Shown: positions 32,014 through 41,600 of the stretch, one piece after another
Numbering within the stretch: position 1 is the first letter of the stretch
Layout of the letters: the number at the start of each line of letters is the position of its first letter
Assembly: GCA_027924585.1 (NCBI GenBank)
Contig: BSBM01000753.1
Span: forward strand, 23,394,501 to 23,458,500
Source: Larix kaempferi
Taxonomy: Eukaryota > Streptophyta > Pinopsida > Pinales > Pinaceae
DNA: 64,000 nt
Direction of reading: 5' to 3'
Translations under genes and position numbers: made by a program
The notes under the pieces: model-generated
The model's database searches: none
Seen by the model: the letters and a program-made list of their open reading frames with translations, nothing else
What the model was told of the DNA's origin: nothing

Positions 32014-33226
32014 CAAATGGATATGAAGACAACCTTCCTCAATGGTGAGGCTGAGGAAGAGGTTTATATTCAACATCCTTAGGGGGTTCATGGGAAGGAA
32101 TACAATTTGTGCAAATTGAAGAAATTCTTCTATGGGATGAAATCTTCCAGAGCTTGGTATTCAAGAATTGACAGCTATCTTCAAAGACTGGGCTTCTCTA
32201 AGAGCGAAGCTAATTCAAATGTGTACTTCAAAGTAGTGAAGAACCAACCATTCATATTGGTTCTATATGTTGATTTATTCCTTACTAGAGAGGAAGAACT
32301 GATTGCTTGGTGCAAGAGGGAGCTCACTTCTGAGTTCTAGATGAAATACTTAGGTCTTATGCACTACTTTCTTGAACATGAGATTTGGAAAAGAAAATAT
32401 GAGATATTTCTTTCTCAAAGGAAGTACATTGTTGATATATCACACAGGTTTGGCATGATGGATTGCAAATACATGAGTACTCCGATGGTTTCCAATTTGA
32501 GGAAACGACATGAGTCAGATTCCATATTGGATCCAGTGGACTCCTCTTTGTATAGACAATTTATTGGTTCATTGATGTACTTGATACACTCCAAACTAGA
32601 TATATGTTATGCTATGAGTATTCCGAGTCAGTTTATGTCTGATCCGAGACACAGACATTAGGTTGCTGCTAATCATGTGATCAGGTACCTTCAAGGTACA
32701 ATTGCTTATGGAATCAGATATGCATCTAGTGGAGGGATGTTGTTACTTGGATATACTGACTCTAATTGGGGTGAGCATTGTGGACCGAAAGAGTACATCT
32801 GGCTATTGTTTTAGCTTGGGTTCTGCTATGATCTCTTGGTTCAGTAGGAAGCAGAAATATGTATCCCGGAGTACTACTAAAGCAGAGTATATTGCTGCTA
32901 CTACTGTCGTCCGAGAAGCAGTGTTGCTTAGGAATCTACTTTCCAGGTTTTTCGGTGAGAAGCTTGAGTCTACATTCATTTGGTGTGACAATCAAAGTTG
33001 TATCAAGATTTTTGAAAACCCTATGTTTCATGACAAGTCAGAGAAAATTGAAATGAAGTATCACTTCATCAGAGACATGGTCCAGAAAGGTACAATGAAA
33101 CTTTAGTACATTGCTATTAATGAGAAAATTTCCGATGTGTTAACAAATCCTCTTTCAATGGAAAAGTTTAGGTACCTCTGAGACAAGCTTGGTATGACAT
33201 AGAATTCCTTCCTCGCTAAGAGGGAA
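32014..33226 (+). pseudogene. Copia pol fragment: RT–RNase H, truncated (element 3)
   Basis: It starts abruptly at the edge of the foldback element with HQMDMKTTFLNG and continues with CKLKKFFYGMKSSRAWYSRI. The catalytic box is altered to YVDLF (32266-32280), one Asp codon having been lost from the usual YVDD. Further on are GLMHYFLEHEIW, RNase H blocks DRKSTSGYCFSLGSAMISWF and CDNQSCIKIFENP, and an end near 33200. Stops are at 32338 (TAG) and 32662, among others, with a frameshift near 32765. The 5' part (gag, protease, integrase, N-terminal RT) and the 5' LTR are missing. Confidence 0.92.
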
Positions 33227-34789
33227 TGTTAAATGTATAGAATCACGAGTCATTCTCCAAGCCAATCTTGTGCATATAGGATTGGGCCTCATGTGTTGAG
33301 GTAGGGAGCCTGAGATGGACTCGAAAAATTGGAGTAGATTATTGAGTTGGACTCAAGAATGAATAATCCTTCATTTGTAAAAGGTTATGCCTCATGTGTC
33401 TAGGCGAATGATTTCATGTATCAAAGTGATGATGTTGTAAATTCTTGTTGGACAAGGATCAGAACTTGTGCATCAAGTAATATTCTCATGTGGACCTCCA
33501 GTTATAGTAGGTACCCATGGGGTGGACCTTCAATTATAGAGGTAGATTCTTTGCATGTTGAAGCATTAAGGTTCTGTGATGTATTACTAACCAAGGCCAC
33601 CGATTGTTATTAAATATCCTTTAGAGACTAGCCACCTCTAGAGTGAATTACTTTAGCATATGATCATTTGGTTCGAGATTAATATAATATGATCATAGCA
33701 TCTGACAAATATTCTAAGTATAATCTGATATGATAAATAATTAAATTTAACATATATTGACCATGCAGTAAGATAAGAGATAAAGGTAAATGCACAGATA
33801 AAAATACAATTCGAATTGCTCATGAGATGAGTAAGTGAACTCGAATTGTTAAGCTTTTGTTAAATCCACAATGTATGCCTCAGTTAATTAAAGAACTCAC
33901 AGTGGTCACTACAAGTAAATTAATCAACATTATTTCAATTAAAGAGAGTTAAGTTCTTAACTAAGTGATAACAAAGAATATATAGTTAACTATTTTTTAT
34001 TGCATGACGACACTTATGTTAAACTAAAAGATGACACTTATGTTAAACTAAAAGACGAAACTTGAGTTGTGACACTTGCATGAAGACACTTAAGTTAGCC
34101 ACCTAAATAAGTGGGAAAGCTTTTAGTTAAGGGGTGAGTTCATCCTAAGACTCAGTTCAGTGAGTTAATGCACTTCCTGAAAAGTGGGCACTCTTCCTCA
34201 TGCAAGCTTTATACATCCATATGAAGGGTGAGTTCATCATGAAGTCATAAGATAAAAATAGAAGTCGATGCATGTGAAGAATGTATAAATATGTTATACA
34301 GGATTGATGAATTCAATGTGAAACAAATTCTCTTCTCCCTTGAAGGCAAGGCACTTCTCTTTGTGTAGAATAATTCTTTGAGAAGCAAATTCACATTTTT
34401 TTTCTGTGATGCACCATTATCCATGCAACCATTTGCTACAGCTTGCATGGTAGTGATTCTTGCTTGTTATTAATCTTCTAGGCACATGGTAAGTTGATAC
34501 AATTGATCTATATTATATATTTCTCATTATTCTCTCTTATCTAGAACTTAGGGTGCTGAAAGAAATCTTATATTTTGTAAAAGACATTCTCTGTTATCTA
34601 TCATAATGATACTCTGAAGATTTGTTGGGGTTTTTCATCCTCATTGTTTTGAGGGTTTTCCCCAGGGTATATCTTATGTTATGGTTGAATGTTTCATGTG
34701 ATTGAATGGTTCATTGATTCAAGTATTTAGTATTTCCACACTTAAAGTGTTAAAGTTCAAAGCTCATCATGTTTGCTCAAAAATTAACA
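33227..34789 (+). repeat. Probable 3' LTR of Copia element 3
   Basis: A purine tract AGAGGGAA (33219-33226) directly precedes TGTTAAATG. A matching end AAATTAACA closes at 34789, giving inverted ends TGTTAA/TTAACA. The inside is non-coding and has a TATAAATA-like word (about 34284) and GGGTTTTCCCCAGGGTAT (about 34653), a common sort of word near Copia LTR ends. With no second LTR the boundaries cannot be confirmed. Confidence 0.5.
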
Positions 34790-35777
34790 CTTACTAAGAT
34801 AGACATGGTTAAAGGAGACAAAACCAATTAATCCATAATGCTACAATTATGAGTAGCTCTAGCATTGGGTTATGGGATATGTGACACATAGGGATGTTAA
34901 GGATATTCAAAAGAGGTTCAACACTAATGAGCTAGACTTAAGGGTCCTTCTAGTAAAGGAGAATCATTATCCCTTTCAGAATTAGTTGTTTGATCTAGAA
35001 TATCAATGTTGAGATAGAATATCAATGTATTGATTGCACTGAGTATGAAGGTTGACATTAGTGGAGGTCGTGAAGATGTTTAGAATTAATGGTCACTCAA
35101 ATTGGATAACATAGATGGTGCAATAGAATGAGACATTTTTGGTAGTGCTGTCAATATCCCTTGTGGGGAAAAGAGGTTCTACAACACCATTTATTACTAT
35201 AGGGGAGCATGACGAAGTGGAGTACCATTCTTGCCTTAAGGGCCATTAGCAACCTCATGTTTATTAGTATCATCCCACAATTGAAAAGCTTATGTGAGGT
35301 ACAGACAATAATGGATATAATATATCCATAGACCCTGCAAAAAGAATATACATGGTTCATCCATAATAGAGGGTTCTTTCCCTGCTTGGTAGTTTGTTAA
35401 ATTGAATTTTTTTCCTAGGATTATTGTTTCCTCCAATATTACAAGAGGGATTTTCACACTGACCTCCACCTTCCTGGTGTTGGTTATTTCCTTTGTTCTT
35501 CCCCTTATTATTTCCCTTATTTTTGTTGGACTACACATTTTTCTTATGGTGTGTAGATTGGGTGGGCATGTTCTTATAAGCATAAACCTTCACTTATTGA
35601 AAAGGGATATCTTGAGGATGTTGTTGGACTAGAGGTCTTGATCGCAAGCTGGGTGAAGGGTAATAAGGGTTGATGATTTTTGGGTTCATTTATGTCATAG
35701 AATCACTACCACACATGGGCCATGAACATGAGGAGAATGAAGATAATTTGAGTAGGAGGTACTCATTCCTATGTGAT
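34790..35777 (-). other. Left flank of the Gypsy insertion, possible old gag-like remnant
   Basis: One minus-strand frame (about 35580-35400) is Asn/Lys/Gly-rich (NKGNNKGKNKGNNQHQEGGG). The unrelated-looking minus-strand frame on the other flank (49414-49625) would precede it if the Gypsy element were removed. This could be a decayed gag of another element, but I recognise no domain. Confidence 0.25.
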
Positions 35778-35782
35778 AGTAT
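35778..35782. repeat. Target site duplication of the Gypsy element (left)
   Basis: agtat, repeated exactly at 49409-49413 after the right LTR. Confidence 0.9.
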
Positions 35783-37471
35783 TGTTGGGCCCAAGTTGGG
35801 GCAAAGTTTTGATAACACTTTTGATAAGCAGGAAAAGCTGAGTTGAGCGCAGCTTAGAAAAAGATAAAGTTTTGTATAAATGTTGAGGGTATTGCGGAGT
35901 TGTGTGCAGCATCCAAGTTTTGACCATGCTACGAAATTGTGCGCAGCATCCAAATTTTGGAAGTACTGCGAATACCAGTGCTGCAAGGAAGCAGTGCTGC
36001 GAAGCAGTCAGGACACGTGGAGCCAGCAAAGCGGAGTGCTGGACAAGGATTAGGTACAGGTACCAGATGGACTAGTAGTGGTCTTATTTTGGAAAGATGC
36101 TCTAGGAGTGCCAAGTGACGGGCACGAGCAAATCAGGAAGGTGGCCAATACACGAGTTTGTTAAGAAAATGACAGCTGAAGGAAAGCAATGGCTTGGCAT
36201 GCCTAGTGGGCGAGACCGTTAGAGATGAACGGTTCAATGAAAGTGACCTATTGGCATGCATGCGACAGGAAGGCCGATAGCGACAGAATGAAGACGTGGA
36301 GAACCGCCATGATGAAGCATACGCTACCAGATGCCAACAATCCGGTTTAGGGAAACTAGAACAGTTTTGTAAACCCTAAGGGTTTTTGGGTTTAGGTCTT
36401 CGACATTGTAAAGACATGACCTTCAGGCATGGTCTATTTAAGAAGACAATTTTTTATGGAATGGGGTTACTTTTTGTTGTTACATTTTTTAGTTCTGAGG
36501 TTCTCTCAGTGTTGTTGAATAGTCGAGTGATTGTATTGTAAAATCTCTTTTGAGTTGAGAAGTTTGTAAAGGCTCTGCAGCTATGTGCGCAGAGACCTAT
36601 CTAAGAAGAAGGAGAGTCTGCAGCTAAGTGCGCAGACTAAGAAAGGTTGTCCCCATCCCTTTTAAAGATGTATATTACCAACCGTTCTTGTGGACATAGC
36701 TTCCCATCCGGGGGAGTGAACCACGTTAAATATTGTGTTGTGCGAATGTGTTTTATGGATGAATGCTTATCTGTGTTTTTTGTAAATGAATGTCTAGATG
36801 TTTCCTTCCATGTTGTTATGAGAGGACTGTTGTATGCACTTTCCATTAGAAGAGGTATGGAGATGATATGTTAAGTTCTGCATGAATAGATGAATGGTGA
36901 ACATTTAGCTTATGTTTGAGAACAGTGAATCAGTTAATTGGTTAAGTGTTAGGAGATCACTTAAGTACTTCTTTATGCACAATAGAACAAATGCATAACA
37001 ATTCGATGGTATCAGTAGAATATGCTCAAATCGTAGCAGCCAAGTGGATGAACGAATGGTAGATGGATAATCGGCTGAGAAGTTGAATAAGTGGATGAGT
37101 GATACTCATGTCAGTGCCTTAAGAGTTTTTGAGCACTTCAATTATAATCTAAATGGTATGGTTTGCAATCCCAGTAGAAGTCCCGTAGTAGAAGAACAGA
37201 GTGGGGTGGACTGCAGCGTTGTCCATCGCTGTGCAGTCTCACCTTGCAACACATACCCCCTGTTGCGCTGTGCAGTACGTCCGTCCGCGCAACTCGTCAC
37301 TTACTGTGGAAACCTGATTCTGCAGTACCCCATAGATACACCTTGGGTGAGACCTCAACCTACTCGCAGGTGGTTTCCGAAAGGGTCGGTGGGAAGGGGT
37401 TTTGTTGGTCAAAGGGAAACCGCGAAGAACCTGTGTCTTATAGAAAACCTCTGGGTCAGTTATAGCCAACA
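35783..37471 (+). repeat. 5' LTR of the Gypsy element
   Basis: 1,689 bp. CTATTTAAG near 36433 is the likely TATA element, shared with the right LTR near 48366. A ~30-bp stretch near 36080-36112 (TTATTTTGGAAAGATGC) is missing from the right LTR. The open frames at 37083-37643 are LTR shadows, not genes. Confidence 0.92.
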
Positions 37472-37473
37472 AA

Positions 37474-37491
37474 TGGTTCTGTTGCCGCGCT
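37474..37491 (+). other. Primer binding site of the Gypsy element (tRNA uncertain)
   Basis: TGGTTCTGTTGCCGCG starts two bases after the 5' LTR. It begins with the expected TGG and partly resembles the TGGCGCCGTTGCCG-type sites of plant Gypsy elements, but the cognate tRNA cannot be named from the sequence. Confidence 0.6.
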
Positions 37492-38043
37492 AGAATTCGT
37501 GATGAGTTGCAATCATGATGTGTGACAAAGAATAGTTGTTCCTGGAAGGCTCTGACAACTGGCATCCTGAAAAGACAGAAATCCAATCTTGGTGGGACAA
37601 GACCATAAGAGACTTTGCAAGGCAAGAGAATAGACGTCCACATCTATGTGACACATAGTGGTGAGATAGATATCTGTGGAAAGATATTCACGAGATTTTC
37701 TGGACATCATTTCCAAACGCGCTGCACGCATGGATCTCGCGGATCGCAGAGAAGAAAACCTGTTTTCAAGGAGGAGTTCCTACAGAGTGGACTCTTGAGC
37801 TCATAGCGCAGCTCAAAGCGATCGACAGCCCATTGTCATGCGCAGTTGACTTCTGGGTCAATCATATGCTATAAGGCTTCGTAACAAAATTTGTTATAAA
37901 CACACTCAAATCCTACAGCCACGCACAAGCATAGTTTTTCGAAGGATTCCAAGGTAAGCTGCTGAACAATCTCAGTCTATACATTAAGATGCTGTTAGCT
38001 GAGAAAGGTGTTTTAAGAATGCAGTAATATTATCAAGTCTGTC

Positions 38044-39845
38044 ATGGTAAATAGTATATATAGTGATTTTGATGAAGATACCCATAATCTTAGAAGTGGC
38101 AAGAGATATAAATTTAATAAGAATCTTGGAGGGCCTGGAATCCACATAGATACCGAGATTCCTTGTGACCTTGACAACGAGGCCGCACCACCATTTACCC
38201 CTGAGAACCCAACAGCTGTAGAGACTGCGCCACCCTTATCTCAGAACGCACCCACTACGCAGCCCACCCCGCAGAATACTCATCCCAGTACGTCTATCCC
38301 GATAAGCCCATTTGTTTTCGCTACACAGATCCCTTTACAATAGCCATGCACTAATCTGGGCGCTCCACCACCTAATAGGAAAATGGCAAACACATATATG
38401 AACCTATCAATATTCAAAGGAACTAGCCTAGAAGATCCTGACCAACATTGGTTCCTTTGTGAAGTCGTATCGAGTGTAAGACAAATCCAGGATGATGCCA
38501 TGAAGAGAGCACAGCTCATCACCACTTTCAGGGATAGAGCTTTACATTGGTTCATGAAGTACTCTAACACACAACCCAGAACCCTTGCATAAATTAAAGC
38601 TGCGCTTGTGGCAGAGTTTAAGAAACCCAAATTTGAATCTCAATGTATAACCGAGTTGAAAGAAATAAAGTAGAAACCGACTGAAATGGTTTGGGAGTTT
38701 GAACAAAAGTTCAAGACCCTATTAAACCAAGTAACCTTTGTTATAGCTCTGGAACAGCACAAGAAATGGTTTATTGTTGCGTTGTTGCCCCATATTAGAT
38801 TACCATTGATGCATCAGAAGGTTACGTCGCAGCAGAAGCCTTGGAAATCACAATGAAGCTAGAGGCTTTTTTGATTGGTGAGACTAGTTCTAGAATGTCT
38901 TAGATCCAAAACCAGCTGACGACCCTGACATTAGAGCTGCAAAGCATGAAGAATGGCAAAGAACAAAGGTATGAACCTAGATATCAGGTCTGGTGTACAA
39001 GTTGTAAAGGAGAAGGCCATGACCGTGAGCATTTCCCTGTGTTCCGCGACTATCTTAATAGTGGTGCGCCCTATCCAATAAATCAGAATCAGGCCCGATG
39101 GTGTGAAATTTGTAGAACCACAGGACACAGACCTGAAGACTGCTATCTCATACAGAAGTATGTGAAAACACCTAAAAATTCATACTGCACTTTCTGTAAA
39201 TCAGTTGGACATGATGAATCCAACTGCCGCGCATATGAGCTAATGAATGAGAGAAAATGAGATATGGACTCAATGAGAGGCGCTGGTTTGTATCGTGTAC
39301 AAGAAGATAACCAGCCGAAACAAGAGAATGCACAATATGACCAAGGAGGATACAGAGGTCATCGTGTTGGATACCGCGGTAGAGGAAGAAATACTGGCCC
39401 GACGCGGGGAAGAGGCCACGGCTAGGTTATTTGCTATAATTGTGGCCAACCAGGTCACGTATCTAGAGATTGTGTTAACCCATGCACTACATGCAATTAC
39501 TGTAAATCATTCGAGCATGTTATTGAAGATTGCCCAGTGATAGAGGTGGAAATGCAGAAAAGAAGATGGATAGATGCACCAAACATGAACGTCCAATGGA
39601 TCGCTGTGGAGAGAGTACCAGTAGACCCGAGCATCAATGTGGCCACGCGCAGTGGCACTGAGACAGGCCACGATAAGGGAGCAGAAGCTTCCATGTCAGG
39701 GGAGGCTCACACAAAGCAGATCCCTCTTGAGATAGTATGGATAAGGAAAGCTCTGGGAAAAATACCTGCTCTCGACCTACGAAAGAACAAAGAAGTCTTT
39801 ATCGACGCGCGAGATACCTTCAGAGAGCCAGCAATAGAATCATAG
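38044..39845 (+). pseudogene. Gypsy gag polyprotein with five zinc-knuckle motifs
   Basis: Gag forms the particle and binds the RNA. From ATG 38044: a Pro/Thr-rich N-terminus (about 100 codons), then a capsid domain (about 38380-38840: LSIFKGTSLEDPDQHWF, DRALHWFMKYS, FEQKFKTLLNQVT). After a frameshift near 38840 come a basic linker and the nucleocapsid part. CX2CX4HX4C motifs lie at 38994-39035 (last Cys replaced by Phe), 39102-39143, 39186-39227, 39432-39473 (CYNCGQPGHVSRDC) and 39492-39533; an Arg/Gly-rich stretch separates the third and fourth. Stops include TAA near 38590, TAG near 38671, TGA at 39258 and TAG near 39423. Five knuckles is more than the one or two usual for Gypsy gag. Confidence 0.88.
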
Positions 39846-40090
39846 AGGATCCCATTACGCAGTGAAGCACTACATGTTGAAGACATGCCAGCGGCCTATG
39901 AAAAAACAAGCATCGCAGTGGTTGTCAGCACTTCCGTTGCGCAGTTCCTATGAAGTTGCATGAAGCTACTCAAAAGTGAAAATGCCATAGTAGAGTTGCA
40001 GAAGCTCATAAACCAATATGAACCACGGACAGGAACATAGACTTCAGATAGCGCAATACATCACATAAAAAGCATAAAAGAATAGGCCGA
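39846..40090 (+). other. Gag–protease linker
   Basis: About 245 bp still readable as coding (EALHVEDMPAAYEKTSIAVV) in the gag frame but with several stops; a frameshift near 40085 leads into the protease frame. No domain recognised. Confidence 0.5.
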
Positions 40091-40692
40091 GAAATGAGGC
40101 TACCGCGCAGATTGGAGATTTCGAAATGGATGAAATCATCCTTGATATGGGATCCGAAGTAAATGTCTTGACTAAGCAGACATGGCAGCAGATGGGTCGA
40201 GCAAAGTTGTCATGGGAACCTATCCAATTGAGAATGGATAACCAAGAGAAAGTCATACCTTTTGACTGGTTAGCTGATGTGATAGCCGACATCGATGGAG
40301 TCCAAAGTCATGCAGACTTTGAAGTTATCGAGATTGTGGATGATAGTCAGCCTTTTCCTCCACTACTAGGAATTGAATGGGCTATTGATAACTTGGCTAT
40401 CATCAACTTAAAAACAAAGAAAATGATATTTGAAGGGAAGCATCTTAGGGTCATCACACTGTTGGATCCTGTAGATGGTGACAGATACAGCGAGCTGATT
40501 CAGGAGGAATCTAAGGCTCAAGACTTGGACAGACTATACCAGCTCACAGCGAACAAGGAAGATTACATTAATCCTACTACAGATGGTACACTCAGTTGGA
40601 GATGTGACAGCTTCTGTGTCTCTGATTCGGAGGCAGAACTGGAAAATTGGCAAAGACGAATGCATGAAGTATCAATAAGAAGGTGCGTGTAG
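40091..40692 (+). pseudogene. Gypsy aspartic protease
   Basis: A retroviral-type aspartic protease cuts the polyprotein. The catalytic loop reads ILDMGSEVNVLT, Asp at 40144-40146; the usual Thr or Ser after Asp is Met here, in a family that often has D-M/L-G-S. A second block FEVIEIVDDSQPFPPLLGI follows with the expected spacing (LLGI before the C-terminal end of the fold). The downstream part (SDSEAELENWQRRMHEVS, about 40618-40670) links to the capsid-like modules. The frame is open from 40091 to the TAG at 40690. Confidence 0.88.
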
Positions 40693-41290
40693 GTTACGAA
40701 ATCACTGCACTGGATCGGGAAGGAGGTAAGTCCTATTCCCACATATGATGGTTCTGCTAATGTTTACAATTTCATCCAGGAATATACTTCAGCCATTACA
40801 GATGAGCATAGATTACCAGCATTGGATATTGAACTGTGTGACACACCTACCAGATGGTGGAATGCAGACAAGCAGACATTGACCACTTGGGATCAATGCA
40901 GAATTAAGATGCAAATCCGATTTGCTGGAAGGGTTACCTTACCCTTTGAAACGTTTAATGGATAGACAGATCCTAGTCAACACATTGAAGTTTGTTCACA
41001 GGCATGGGTAGAAAGGCCACATGCAGAATGGGTGCATCTATTTGTACATATGCTGGATGATGATTCCAAAGAAATGGTACCTAGACCTAGAGTTGCGTAG
41101 AGAAACCACTGATTGGGACAGGCTGACTGCGAACTTCCAAAGGGACTTCAACTTTGATGATGAGAACCCGTTGATCCATGACGCATTGCAGATAATTAAG
41201 GAACGCATATTCAGGGAATACTATCCTCACAGAAATATGATGTTGGAGGAATTCTTCGGGGCAGATCGCGTTCCTGCGCACCTATAGACA
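40693..41290 (+). pseudogene. Two capsid-like modules between protease and RT
   Basis: Module 1 (about 40730-40930) reads PIPTYDGSANVYNFIQEYTS, then LDIELCDTPTRWWNADKQTL and TWDQCRIKMQIRF. Module 2 (about 40940-41200) reads FETFNG*TDPSQHIEVCSQA, EWVHLFVHML, PKKWYLDLELRRETTDWDRL and FQRDF. Both follow the gag-capsid pattern: Y/FxG…, a helical stretch, then A/P-x-x-W-W/Y followed about 15 residues later by W-x-x-L/C and F-x-x-x-F. They sit in pol, where no gag domain is expected. Stops are at 40690 and 40963, with a frameshift near 41060. The assignment is by pattern only. Confidence 0.55.
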
Positions 41291-41600
41291 GAATGGAAGG
41301 AACACGAAGAACACCCCATCGAGTGTTACAACCTAGATGAAGACATCGATGATAGAAATGAAGATGATGAGGATGACCCGCACAACATAGCCATACCAGA
41401 ATCGGAGGGTGCACGCGATGTAGAAGGATCTCCACTAGAAATCCCAGATATGAGTGAGCCAGTAAAGACATAGAAGGTGAATATTGGGACAAGCAATGAA
41501 CCAAAATTCAAAGCAATAGGAGACTATTGGGACAATCAGACTGTTGCAGAGACCACAGACACCTTGCATGAATATCAGGAACTGTTTCCAACAAATTCAT
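41291..41600 (+). pseudogene. Acidic linker before RT
   Basis: Readable as Asp/Glu-rich coding (DEDIDDRNEDDEDD, about 41335-41385), then KVNIGTSNEPKFKAIGDYWD, which precedes the RT. A stop (TAG about 41473) and a frameshift near 41595 are present. Confidence 0.6.

Noticed and set aside
37083-37731. Open frames of 60-136 codons near 37.1-37.7 kb
   Set aside because: They lie within the Gypsy LTR and leader and recur, shifted, at 49032-49625 in the other LTR; they are shadows of non-coding repeat DNA.
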